A stretch of 40,673 bases of DNA from Bacteroidetes bacterium HGW-Bacteroidetes-17 (GTDB taxonomy: Bacteria; Bacteroidota; Bacteroidia; Bacteroidales; GCA-2711565). The DNA lies in NCBI GenBank assembly GCA_002840985.1, contig PHDM01000015.1:1-40673 (forward strand). Direction: 5' to 3'. The notes below the pieces were generated by a model that was not told where the DNA came from, did no database searches, and worked only from the letters and a program-made list of their open reading frames with translations. Positions 17,540-26,350 of this stretch are shown piece after piece; position 1 is the first letter of the stretch, and each line of letters starts with the position of its first letter. Position numbers and translations under genes: made by a program.

Positions 17540-18835
17540 ATGTGGAAAAAATTACCTATTTGGGGAAAGATTATTCTTGGGATGGTTCTAGGTTTAATTT
17601 GGGGTTTAATTGCAACAAAAGTTGGCGGTGAAAAATTTACCCTCGATTGGGTAAAGCCTTTTGGAACAATATTCTTGAAGCTTTTAAAAATGATAGCTGT
17701 ACCGCTGATTTTTGTATCATTGGTCAAAGGAATTTCAAGCTTAACTGATATTTCAAAGCTTTCCAGAATTGGCATGAAAACTATGATTTATTACCTTGTC
17801 ACAACTTTAATCGCTACGTCTTTTGGGATTTTAGTTGGACATATTGCACAGCCCGGAAATACATTTCCTGCCGAAAAGAAAGCATTGTATCAACAAAGGT
17901 GGGAGAATACGCTAAATGCTAAACAGCAATTGGCGGAGGAATCAAAATCATATCCATTGCAGTTTCTTGAAGACATGGTTCCGGATAATTTCTTTTTGGC
18001 AGCTTCGGATAATTCGAAGATGTTGCAGATAATATTCTTCGCCATTTTGTTTGCAGTGGCAATGGTAATGGTGGGTCAAAAAAGCGTCTATGTAAGTAAT
18101 TTTATCGGCTCCTTAAATTCGATCGTACTTAAGATCATCGACATTATCATGAAGTTCGCCCCTATTGGTGTATTTGCACTACTTGCTGGAGTAATTGTTG
18201 ATTTTTCAGGTGATACTGATATTTTCATTGCACTCGGAAGATATTTTTTTACTGTTGTAATTGGATTGCTATCACTTATTTTTATTTTCTACTCAACATA
18301 TATAAAATTATTTACCAGGATCAAATTGAAAGATTTTTATAAGGCAATGTTACCAGCTCAATTAGTTGCCTTTTCTACAAGTTCAAGTGCTGCAACTTTA
18401 CCTGTGACCATGAGGCAAAATGTACAGGAATTGGGCGCTTCCGAAAAGATCTCCAACTTTGTTTTGCCAATTGGCGTTACCATCAATATGGATGCTACTG
18501 CATTTTATCAGGCTGTAGCGGCATTATTTATTGCACAGGTATATGGGATTGACCTAAGTATCGGGCAACAAATTATTATTGTTCTAACGGCAACATTATC
18601 TTCTATTGGAACACCTGCAGTACCTGGAGGAAGTATTGTTATGATCCTTATCGTTATGGGTAGTGTTGGTTTGCCTGTGGAAGGTATTGCTTTGGTTTTA
18701 GGGGTTGATCGTCCATTGGATATGTTACGAACTGTAATAAATGTTACCGGCGATTCTACCATCAATTTAATTATCTCTCAATCAGAAGGTGAATTAAATT
18801 ACCCGGTGGATAAGACTGAGATTTCAGAATCTTAG
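17540..18835 (+). CDS. Dicarboxylate/amino acid:cation symporter (DAACS), copy B2
   Basis: Third full-length DAACS protein, 431 aa, clearly homologous to A1/A2 but more diverged. It has FSTSSSAATLPVTMRQ, NMDATAFYQ (Asp retained where A1/A2 have Asn, but Gly-to-Ala next to it), GTPAVPGGSIVM and GVDRPLDMLRTVINVTGDST. Changes around the binding site (NMDAT against NMNGT, PAVPGGS against PGVPGGG) suggest a different substrate or cation preference from A1/A2. Twenty bases after A2, so co-transcribed with it. A decayed relative follows copy A1 at 13903-14262, showing that the A-B pair was duplicated as a unit. Confidence 0.9.
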   Translation: MWKKLPIWGKIILGMVLGLIWGLIATKVGGEKFTLDWVKPFGTIFLKLLKMIAVPLIFVSLVKGISSLTDISKLSRIGMKTMIYYLVTTLIATSFGILVGHIAQPGNTFPAEKKALYQQRWENTLNAKQQLAEESKSYPLQFLEDMVPDNFFLAASDNSKMLQIIFFAILFAVAMVMVGQKSVYVSNFIGSLNSIVLKIIDIIMKFAPIGVFALLAGVIVDFSGDTDIFIALGRYFFTVVIGLLSLIFIFYSTYIKLFTRIKLKDFYKAMLPAQLVAFSTSSSAATLPVTMRQNVQELGASEKISNFVLPIGVTINMDATAFYQAVAALFIAQVYGIDLSIGQQIIIVLTATLSSIGTPAVPGGSIVMILIVMGSVGLPVEGIALVLGVDRPLDMLRTVINVTGDSTINLIISQSEGELNYPVDKTEISES

Positions 18836-18936
18836 TCTTACAGGTTCACTAATACATTTTTATTTTAACTGAAGCTTTTTGCTCATCTACCTGAATTAGT
18901 CGTAACTTAGGTTCACAATCATTCAGAGATAATAAA

Positions 18937-19986
18937 GTGGAAGAAAAGAAAACTAAGCGAATAGGAATACTGACAGCCGGGGGAGATTGCCCGGGTTTAA
19001 ATGCTGCCATCAGAGGTGTTGGGAAAACAGCGATCATAAAATATGGAATGGAAGTCATAGGATTTTCATCAGGCTTTTCGGGACTGATCCATAAAGATTA
19101 TGTGACTTTAAGCGAAAACCAACTATCCGGCATTCTGACTCTTGGAGGTACTATTCTTGGGACTTCCCGAGAGAAACCATTTAAAAAAACGGCAAAGGAT
19201 CTAAACTTTGTGAATAAACCAAAACTCATCAAAAAAACTTATGATGAATTGGCCCTTGATTGTTTGGTTTGCATAGGTGGCAATGGAACACAAAAAAATG
19301 CGGCGAAATTGGCAGAAGAAGGAATGAATGTTATTGGAATCCCTAAAACGATCGATAATGATGTTTGGGGTACTGATGTGACCTTTGGTTTTGAATCGGC
19401 CCTTACAATTGCTACCGAAGCCATCGATCGGCTTCATTCAACAGCTAACTCTCACAAACGGATCATGGTCATCGAAATTATGGGTCATCATGCAGGTTGG
19501 TTGGCATTGTATGCAGGCATGGCAGGGGGCGGTGATATCATTTTAATACCGGAAATTAAATATGACCTTGATGCCATCTATAAATATTTATTGAATCGTG
19601 CAGAACAAAAGAAGTCGTACTCGATCGTTGTAGTTGCAGAAGGAATCGAGAAACCCAAGAATAAATCTGCTGCCAGATATATTTCACAGAAAATCAGGAA
19701 CAATACCGGATTAGAATCACGGGAAACTATCCTTGGATATGTTCAACGCGGTGGAAGTCCAAGTGCCATGGATCGGATTTTAGCAACTCGTTTTGGTGCG
19801 CATGCTGCGGATCTTATTTCGAATGAAGATTATGGCAGAATGGTATGTAAAAATGGAGAAATGATCGAATCAATTCCATTAAGCGACGTGGGCGGAAAGC
19901 TGAGAAATGTTCCCCTTGACCATCCTCTCATTAAAAAAGCAAGGGGCTTAGGCATCTGTTTTGGTGATGCTTACCTTCAAAAATAA
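18937..19986 (+). CDS. pfkA: 6-phosphofructokinase (ATP- or PPi-dependent)
   Basis: Phosphorylates fructose 6-phosphate to the 1,6-bisphosphate; cytosolic. The 349-aa protein opens with RIGILTAGGDCPGLNAAIRG and carries GGNGTQK (114-120), PKTIDNDVWGTD (136-147, catalytic D140) and MGHHAGWLAL. Donor choice is unclear. The residue matching E. coli Gly104 is Gly117 (ATP-like), but the one matching Gly124 is Lys137, which is typical of PPi enzymes and of the mixed Gly/Lys group that contains both kinds. The start is GTG at 18937. It follows copy B2 by 101 bases and is probably a separate unit; no clear promoter element was found between them. Confidence 0.92.
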   Translation: MEEKKTKRIGILTAGGDCPGLNAAIRGVGKTAIIKYGMEVIGFSSGFSGLIHKDYVTLSENQLSGILTLGGTILGTSREKPFKKTAKDLNFVNKPKLIKKTYDELALDCLVCIGGNGTQKNAAKLAEEGMNVIGIPKTIDNDVWGTDVTFGFESALTIATEAIDRLHSTANSHKRIMVIEIMGHHAGWLALYAGMAGGGDIILIPEIKYDLDAIYKYLLNRAEQKKSYSIVVVAEGIEKPKNKSAARYISQKIRNNTGLESRETILGYVQRGGSPSAMDRILATRFGAHAADLISNEDYGRMVCKNGEMIESIPLSDVGGKLRNVPLDHPLIKKARGLGICFGDAYLQK

Positions 19987-19997
19987 AGCTGGTTTAA

Positions 19998-20561
19998 TTA
20001 AATAATTAAATCATCTAAACTTCGTTTTGGCACGTGATGTACACCGCTTTCTTCTCTCCAATATTTGATATCATCTGATAGGAGTTTTTCAATTACTACT
20101 TTTTCCTTAGGGTATCCCAACGCAATAATTAATACAATTTCCAGATGATCAGAAAGGTTTAGCTTTTTATGAAGCTCAACTCTTTTTATTGAGCCGATGA
20201 TACAACCTCCCAGTTCCATTTCAACCGCACCCAATAATATACTTTGACAAGCAATTCCGGGGTCATGGCCAAAATTAGTGGTCAAGTTTGTATCTCCTAA
20301 TAGTATGATATATGCTGATGGCCTTTCGCTTGATACCGGGCCATCCCAATCTTTTAAATATCCGGCCCAAGCCACATTTGAAAAAATGATTCCATTTGTT
20401 TTTTTATCGTTGGATAAAAAATATTTGAGTGGCTGCAAATTCTTTCCCGAAGGAGATAATCTGGCCAAATCAACCAAAGAGGTCAATGCTTTCTTTGTGA
20501 TTGATTTTTCTTCATAAAACCTGCGATAACTTCGATTTTTTTTGATTAAGTCTTTTAACAT
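19998..20561 (-). CDS. Nitroreductase-family FMN oxidoreductase
   Basis: 187-aa flavoprotein of the nitroreductase fold. Features are the N-terminal RSYRRF motif that binds the FMN phosphate, LARLSPSGKNLQPLKYFL (the SPSxxNxQP segment), GIACQSILLGAVEMELGGCI and a C-terminal IALGYPKEKV. This subfamily usually reduces nitroaromatics, quinones or flavin with NAD(P)H, but natural substrates are seldom known. Convergent with pfkA, 11 bases stop to stop; an AT-only inverted repeat between them might serve as a weak terminator. Confidence 0.85.
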   Translation of the reverse strand: MLKDLIKKNRSYRRFYEEKSITKKALTSLVDLARLSPSGKNLQPLKYFLSNDKKTNGIIFSNVAWAGYLKDWDGPVSSERPSAYIILLGDTNLTTNFGHDPGIACQSILLGAVEMELGGCIIGSIKRVELHKKLNLSDHLEIVLIIALGYPKEKVVIEKLLSDDIKYWREESGVHHVPKRSLDDLII

Positions 20562-20616
20562 TGGGTAAAAAGAATAAAGTTAAAGAGTAAAAATGATGAT
20601 TATTTAATCCGCCTTT

Positions 20617-20696
20617 GCGTCCGCTTCGGCGGACGAGAAGGCTTTGGTTTAATTCTCCTGGGCTACCCCGGAATAAGTGTCCAGAGCTTGCTCTGG
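20617..20696. repeat. Pair of GC-rich palindromes, REP-like element
   Basis: Two perfect short hairpins lie close together in an otherwise AT-rich gap: CGTCCGC-TTCG-GCGGACG, and CCAGAGC-TT-GCTCTGG. Between them is a segment including GGGCTACCCCGG. Composition and structure differ from the flanks, as expected for a dispersed extragenic repeat. No other copy was found in this window. Confidence 0.55.
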
Positions 20697-20764
20697 GGTT
20701 AATACCATTTATTTTGTTTAATCGATTTTTTCATTCAGAGAAAAATAATCTCATTCAAAAATCA

Positions 20765-22909
20765 TCATTCAACAATAGTCATTTCCTTCACCAAATGCCC
20801 TGCACCCGCAAACTTATCGATGATAAATAAACAATAACGGATATCAACTGAAATGTTTCTGCAATAATCAGGGTCATAATTCAGATCGCTCATGGTCCCT
20901 TCCCAAACACGGTCGAAATTCAACCCTAGCAGATGTCCGTCGGCATTCAAAATCGGGCTGCCTGAATTACCTCCTGAAGTATGATTTGCTGCAATAAAAC
21001 AGACATGCATCGATCCGTCTTGATCAGCATAGGGCCCATAATTTTTGGTTTGATAAAGTTCCTTTAATTTATTTTCTACCACATAATCGTAAATGTTCGG
21101 ATCTTCTTTTTCAATAATACCTTTCATGGTTGTGAAATGTTTGTATTTTACCCCATCACTAGGATCAAAAGGCTTCACTTTCCCGTAAGTCACCCTGAGT
21201 GTCGAGTTTGCATCCGGATAAAATCTTTTTTCGGGCTGCATCTCCATCTGGGCTTTCATGTATATCCGCTGTAATTTGGCAAGTTCATTTCCCAGTTTTT
21301 TAATTTGAGGTTGAAGTTTGCCTTCATCCAGTTTATCTAAATCGGCCGCGAGTTCATAGGCTGGATCATTTTGAAGTTTCTTTAGCTTTCCAAAGTCAGC
21401 ATCTTTAAGAAATGCGGTCAATTTTGCTTCTGAAGCAAAAATCGATTTTTTAAAAACTTCATTTGCAAGTTTTCCAATATCACCTTTATATTTAGATTGA
21501 ATTGATATTAAGAAATCAGGCAGGTATGCAGGATCCGATCCTTTTTGATACATTGCAAGTAATTTTTCAAAAACTTCTTTATCGATTGGCTGATGATAAT
21601 CTTTAAAAAAGGAAGCAACATCCTTTTGTTTTGAAGTCAGCAATTTTTCAAATTTTGCTTCGTCTTCTGCTTCCAATAGACTTTTAAACCCGGAAGCAAA
21701 CCGAATTATCTCAACCCCATTACCAGCTTCACGTAAATAAGTGGAAGCTTTTTGATAAGGTGCCAATTCACCATAAACTTTCTCCAAATCCGTAATAAGA
21801 TTTCCGTATTCAGATTTTAATGATGGAGTGGAACCTGCCCAGTTAATAAAATCTTTTTCGTAAGCTTGCTTTTTTGCGATGGCATCAAAGCGTATGAGCC
21901 CTTTATTTGCACCAATCAGTTTTTTCCAGGTATTGGAAACCCCGGCAGCTTTTGAAGCATATTGAATACGAACCAATCGATCCTGTTCGATGTATTTTTT
22001 GAAAATGTTTAATTTTTCGGTTCGCAAATCGATGATTACTGGATTCACCACATTTACATTCATATCCACACCATAGGATGGAATATATTCTTCGGTACGA
22101 CCCGGATATCCGAATACAAAAGTGAAATCGCCTTCATTGGCACCTTTTAATGAAATTGGAATATGATATTTAGGTTTATAAGGCACGTTATCTTTTGAAT
22201 AAACAGCAGGCTTATTATCCTTATCTGCATAAATTCTGAAAATAGAAAAATCACCGGTATGTCGTGGCCACATCCAGTTGTCGGTATCACCACCAAATTT
22301 CCCAATGTTCGAAGGTGGGGCACCTACCAAACGAACATCTTTATAGGTTTCGGTTAAAAACATAAAATACTGATTGCCGTAATAAAAAGGTCGGATACTT
22401 GCTTCGTATCCACTCTCCTTTTCGGCTTTTTCGGTAATTTCTTTGATGTTTTTTTTGATGATGACATCCCTTTGTTCTTCAGTCATAGCATTCTCAACTC
22501 CTTTTAACACCTCCAAAGAAACATCATCAATTCTGATTAATAATCGGGCGATCATCCCGGCATTGGGCAATTCTTCCGATTTATTCATGGCCCAGAAACC
22601 ATCAGTTAAATAATCATGTTCGAGCGTACTGTGTTGTTGGATCCGGCTATACCCACAATGGTGATTCGTAATCAACAATCCCTGATCAGAAATTATTTCA
22701 GCGGAACAACCACCAATACTCACGATGGCATCTTTTAAACTTGCATGGTTGATGTCATAAATATCCTTGGCCGTAATGCGCATTCCCATGGTGATCATTT
22801 CTCCTTCATTCATCTTTTGTAATAAAGAAGGGATCCACATGCCCTCTTCTGCTATCAGGTTTGAGAAACTAAGCAAGCTAACTAATAGAATTAGAAATAT
22901 CTTTTTCAT
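20765..22909 (-). CDS. S46-family dipeptidyl-peptidase 11 (Asp/Glu-specific)
   Basis: Periplasmic serine exopeptidase releasing N-terminal dipeptides with Asp or Glu in second position. The 714-aa protein starts at the ATG at 22909 with the signal peptide MKKIFLILLVSLLSF; a longer frame starting at 22984 adds 25 residues ahead of it and would bury the signal. Catalytic elements are ITNHHCGYS (His), HTGDFSIFR (Asp) and GGNSGSP (nucleophile S649). Eighteen residues after the serine, in NFDRVWEG, is R667, matching Arg673 that gives Porphyromonas DPP11 its acidic specificity (DPP7 has Gly). Downstream of ridA by 46 bases, possibly co-transcribed. Products would suit the acidic-amino-acid symporters nearby. 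Confidence 0.93.
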   Translation of the reverse strand: MKKIFLILLVSLLSFSNLIAEEGMWIPSLLQKMNEGEMITMGMRITAKDIYDINHASLKDAIVSIGGCSAEIISDQGLLITNHHCGYSRIQQHSTLEHDYLTDGFWAMNKSEELPNAGMIARLLIRIDDVSLEVLKGVENAMTEEQRDVIIKKNIKEITEKAEKESGYEASIRPFYYGNQYFMFLTETYKDVRLVGAPPSNIGKFGGDTDNWMWPRHTGDFSIFRIYADKDNKPAVYSKDNVPYKPKYHIPISLKGANEGDFTFVFGYPGRTEEYIPSYGVDMNVNVVNPVIIDLRTEKLNIFKKYIEQDRLVRIQYASKAAGVSNTWKKLIGANKGLIRFDAIAKKQAYEKDFINWAGSTPSLKSEYGNLITDLEKVYGELAPYQKASTYLREAGNGVEIIRFASGFKSLLEAEDEAKFEKLLTSKQKDVASFFKDYHQPIDKEVFEKLLAMYQKGSDPAYLPDFLISIQSKYKGDIGKLANEVFKKSIFASEAKLTAFLKDADFGKLKKLQNDPAYELAADLDKLDEGKLQPQIKKLGNELAKLQRIYMKAQMEMQPEKRFYPDANSTLRVTYGKVKPFDPSDGVKYKHFTTMKGIIEKEDPNIYDYVVENKLKELYQTKNYGPYADQDGSMHVCFIAANHTSGGNSGSPILNADGHLLGLNFDRVWEGTMSDLNYDPDYCRNISVDIRYCLFIIDKFAGAGHLVKEMTIVE

Positions 22910-22955
22910 AGGTCTAAATTTTAGGTAATCAGATTTATATCTTGGAGTTAAAAAA

Positions 22956-23333
22956 TTATTCAGTTGCAATACAAGAAATTTCAACCTGCACGTTGGCCGG
23001 CAAACTTTTTACTGCTACCGCTTCGCGTGCCGGTGGATTCTCTTTAAAAAATGTTCCATAAACTTCGTTAATATCGGTATAAAAAAACATGTCGGTCATA
23101 AAGATGGTACATTTAACCACATCGCTGTAATCAAGTCCGGCCTCTTTTAAAATCATGCCAATGTTTTCCATTATTTGCTTCGTTTGAGCTTTAATGCCTC
23201 CCTCGACGAGTTTACCATCTGCAGGGTTGATCCCTATTTGCCCCGAAACATATAAAGTTCCATTCGATAAGGTGGCTTGACTATAAGGAGCAATTGGTTT
23301 TGGGGCATTCGAAACGTTTATTATTTTTTTCAT
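22956..23333 (-). CDS. ridA: RidA-family enamine/imine deaminase
   Basis: Hydrolyses reactive 2-aminoacrylate and related imines that leak from PLP enzymes, releasing ammonia; small cytosolic trimer. The 125-aa length and signature are typical: APKPIAPYSQA, LYVSGQIGINPADG, FFKENPPAREAVAVKSLP with catalytic Arg103, and the terminal VEISCIA. Tail is 46 bases before the DPP11 start on the same strand. The tryptophanase in this window is the kind of enzyme that makes aminoacrylate, but the link is only by function. Confidence 0.94.
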   Translation of the reverse strand: MKKIINVSNAPKPIAPYSQATLSNGTLYVSGQIGINPADGKLVEGGIKAQTKQIMENIGMILKEAGLDYSDVVKCTIFMTDMFFYTDINEVYGTFFKENPPAREAVAVKSLPANVQVEISCIATE

Positions 23334-23355
23334 CTTCTGGTAGTTTTTTGATAAA

Positions 23356-23363
23356 CAAATTTA
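23356..23363 (-). promoter_or_regulatory. Possible -7 element of ridA
   Basis: TAAATTTG on the minus strand, about 22 bases before the ridA ATG. No -33 element at a proper distance. Confidence 0.3.
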
Positions 23364-23566
23364 GGGTTTTTCTTTTCAATTCATGTTGCTGTAACAGTTT
23401 TATCGTTGTAAGCATTTCAAATTTGGATGAACACTTGATTCTTAACGATGTTCATTTTTAAACGTGTAAATCTTTGGTTTGGATGGAAATCAAAATCTGG
23501 TAACAAACAACTTATGTGTATTTAACAGCAGGACAATGACGGAATAATTTGGTTTTAGATATAATA

Positions 23567-23590
23567 ATGGGCAGGTAAAAATGGGCAGGT
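23567..23590. repeat. Two tandem copies of ATGGGCAGGT
   Basis: The decamer ATGGGCAGGT occurs at 23567-23576 and 23581-23590 (period 14), directly beyond the lptD stop codon. No other feature was recognised in the gap 23364-23591. Confidence 0.6.
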
Positions 23591-23591
23591 A

Positions 23592-26249
23592 TTAATAAGT
23601 ATCCCTGAAGTCTTTTTTCTTGTCCAACTTTAAGTCCTGTAAAACGGATGCTTTAACATTGAGTGAAAAACTCCAACTTTTATAGTTCCCTAAAGGAATC
23701 CAATTAAAACTCATGCTCCAGCAATGTAAATCTCGCAGGATCCTCAAATCAATAAGTGAGATTTTTTTATTTTCAAAATCATAATCGGCCCTATATTCAA
23801 CCTTCCATTTAGGAGTTACACTCACATTTCCACTTATACCCAATGTTTGAACGATTTTTGACTCTTTGTCCCTTTCAAAATTTCGATATTTGTTAGTATT
23901 GGAATAGTTAAAATTATAATTGATATTCAATTCCCAAGGAATGGTCCAGTCAATGTATTGCTCAGGATGATCGTTAATATTTCTTAGCTCGGCTTCAGAT
24001 GCTGTTTTTGAAGTCCTTTCAGAAATTTCTCCTTCCCCCTCATTGGCTCCGGCTGCACCCGATCCTTTCATTTTGGATTTTAATTTGAAAGTCAATCCAA
24101 AGCGCCACGATGAATTTATGGGACGAAGCAATTTTTTGTTCGCTTTCCATTCAAAAGTATTGATCCTATTTCCAGATGAGTCAACAGTATAAAGATCCCA
24201 GGAGCTTCCATAATTTAAATCAAGTTTATCAAACAATCTAGTATTTCCATTCATCGAAATTGGTGCCCACTTTAATGAATCTGCAAACATATTATAGGAT
24301 GTCGAAATTGAAAAATTCTTGATCAGGACAATTTTTTTAGTGCCGGTAATGGTATCTTTTTTTGAACGGACTTTTATTTCAAGGTTATTACCAATACTAA
24401 AATTAATAGATCCTTGTTTACCCTCTGGAGCGGTGCCATAAAGATTTCTTTCATAATAAGAGTATTGGGTGCTATCCGTATGGTCGTCATTTTTATAATA
24501 GTAATCATAATAACCATAACCCGGTTCACTAAAGTCAGGCTGATATCTGAACCCAATTGACGGGGTGACTACATGGCGAATGGCGCGCAAAGCACTGGTT
24601 TTTTTGAAATCAACTTGTCCATAAATGGTTGTACTAATATTGGCAGATAAGTTATAATCAAAAACATTGAAAAACCCGGGTATCGTATCTAATTTCAAAT
24701 AGCTGGTATCCTGGCCATTGGTCAGTGTTTCAGTGACGCGACTTTTTTCTGTTCTACTAAAATAGTTCCTGTTGTTAAACTGTGCCGTTGTGTTAAAATT
24801 AAAAACTTTTAAAATTTTTAAATTACTGCTGATGGGAATGGAGTGTTTTATCCCATTTCTAATCTGAGCGAACATCTCCGGTTTAAACAATAATGAATCG
24901 GCAATGGAAACTTCGTTTTTCGCGTTCATACTGTAACTCATAGTGATATTATCGTACCATTTGAATTGTCCGGCTTTTCCTTTTTTCCTGAACGGATAAA
25001 ATTGATTCACAGAAAAGCTCATGTCGGGTAAGGTCATGGTTACCATTTTTGTAAGTGTGTTTTGGCTATGGCTTGCCCTCATCGTGAGCGGGTATTTCCC
25101 GGCTATTTTAGTTTGATAGGAGATACTTGATTGAAAAGTATTAGCTAGACGCTCAGCTGTTGTTTGTGAGTTATATGAGTTAAATTTATTACTTACAATA
25201 TTTACATTGGCCGAAAATGTGCTGTTTGGACGTGCTTTTGGATCCTGACTATGCGACCATTTAATCGAAAAATCTTTACTTGTATTTTCATTATCTTCGC
25301 CAGTTATATTGATTGCATAACCAAGATCAAGAGAACCTCTGTATTTATATTTTTTAACGTAGTTCACGATAGGTTTAATGGCCCAACTGCCCCTTGAATA
25401 GATATCTCCTGTAACCTTTAAATCAAGATAGTCGTTAATGGCAAAATAATATCCTCCATTTTCAAGAAAAAAGCCACGGTTGGCAGACTCACCATACCTT
25501 GGCATTACAATACCCGATCGTTGTCCAGTTTTGTTAGGAAACATTCCAAAGGGTATGGCCAATGGCGTAGAAACGCCTTCTATTACAAGATAAGCCGGAC
25601 CGGTAACTATCTTCTTTCCTGGTATAACCTTTGATTTATTGAACCGAAATTCAAAATGGGGATGCTCAATATTGGAGCAAGTAGTAAATGAACCATGGCT
25701 CACGTTTATTTCATTATTGGCCAGTTTCATAATTTCAGTGCCGTGTAAAAATCCTTCTCCATCTTCGGTAACAACATCTTTTATAAAACCTTTTTTGGTT
25801 TTATAATTATACTTCATGTATTTGGATTTATAGACTTTTTCATCTTCGGTGAAAACCGGATTCCCAACAAGCACTCCGGTAGAATCTTTGACCCCTTCGG
25901 CAATCAATTCATTGGTATTAAATTCGATGAGTATATAATCCGCATCAATTTTAATTTTGTCGTAAACAATTTTTGCGTCTTCATACATATGAACCCTGGA
26001 AGTGTTCATCTCAAAACGAATGGAGTCTTTTGATTCGTATTCAACATTTGCACCCAAACCAAGGTTAGAAGTTCTGGAAATAATAGTATCGGCAAGATCA
26101 CTTAACTTTTGCACCAAAGTACTATCCATACCATTCGTAATTTTTCCACCAATGGTATCTTGGGCATAGGATGAAACACCCATTAATAAGGCAAAAATTA
26201 AAGCTGAAAAAGCCTTCCTGTAGAAGCCTGTTAATAATTTGGCAAACAA
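23592..26249 (-). CDS. lptD: LptD-like LPS assembly outer-membrane protein
   Basis: Outer-membrane beta-barrel that inserts lipopolysaccharide into the outer leaflet, with a periplasmic OstA-like jellyroll. The 885-aa protein has a signal peptide (ALIFALLMGVSSYAQ), an N-terminal OstA-like part (about 60-190: VHMYEDAKIVYDKIKIDADY, FNTNELIAEGVKDSTG), the FGMFPNKTGQRSGIVMPRYG segment at the start of the barrel, and many alternating aromatic strands to the C-terminus. The SerGlu-rich loop GAAGANEGEGEISER is probably extracellular. This is the form annotated as putative LptD in Bacteroidota and differs strongly from the E. coli protein. Divergent from the amidase gene, with the OstA-like gene close by. 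Confidence 0.88.
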   Translation of the reverse strand: MFAKLLTGFYRKAFSALIFALLMGVSSYAQDTIGGKITNGMDSTLVQKLSDLADTIISRTSNLGLGANVEYESKDSIRFEMNTSRVHMYEDAKIVYDKIKIDADYILIEFNTNELIAEGVKDSTGVLVGNPVFTEDEKVYKSKYMKYNYKTKKGFIKDVVTEDGEGFLHGTEIMKLANNEINVSHGSFTTCSNIEHPHFEFRFNKSKVIPGKKIVTGPAYLVIEGVSTPLAIPFGMFPNKTGQRSGIVMPRYGESANRGFFLENGGYYFAINDYLDLKVTGDIYSRGSWAIKPIVNYVKKYKYRGSLDLGYAINITGEDNENTSKDFSIKWSHSQDPKARPNSTFSANVNIVSNKFNSYNSQTTAERLANTFQSSISYQTKIAGKYPLTMRASHSQNTLTKMVTMTLPDMSFSVNQFYPFRKKGKAGQFKWYDNITMSYSMNAKNEVSIADSLLFKPEMFAQIRNGIKHSIPISSNLKILKVFNFNTTAQFNNRNYFSRTEKSRVTETLTNGQDTSYLKLDTIPGFFNVFDYNLSANISTTIYGQVDFKKTSALRAIRHVVTPSIGFRYQPDFSEPGYGYYDYYYKNDDHTDSTQYSYYERNLYGTAPEGKQGSINFSIGNNLEIKVRSKKDTITGTKKIVLIKNFSISTSYNMFADSLKWAPISMNGNTRLFDKLDLNYGSSWDLYTVDSSGNRINTFEWKANKKLLRPINSSWRFGLTFKLKSKMKGSGAAGANEGEGEISERTSKTASEAELRNINDHPEQYIDWTIPWELNINYNFNYSNTNKYRNFERDKESKIVQTLGISGNVSVTPKWKVEYRADYDFENKKISLIDLRILRDLHCWSMSFNWIPLGNYKSWSFSLNVKASVLQDLKLDKKKDFRDTY

Positions 26250-26277
26250 TTTATAAATAGTAATTATGTTTATATGT

Positions 26278-26318
26278 TATTTTTGTTTGAATGATGCAGC
26301 AAAAACTATGCAAATGTA
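26278..26318. promoter_or_regulatory. Divergent -7 elements between lptD and the amidase gene
   Basis: TATTTTTG at 26278-26285 (plus strand, toward the amidase) and TACATTTG at 26318-26311 (minus strand, toward lptD) both match TAnnTTTG. Neither has a convincing -33 element. The overlapping arrangement would couple the two transcripts. Confidence 0.35.
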
Positions 26319-26350
26319 CTTATCAAATCTATTAAAATAAAACCTAATAG

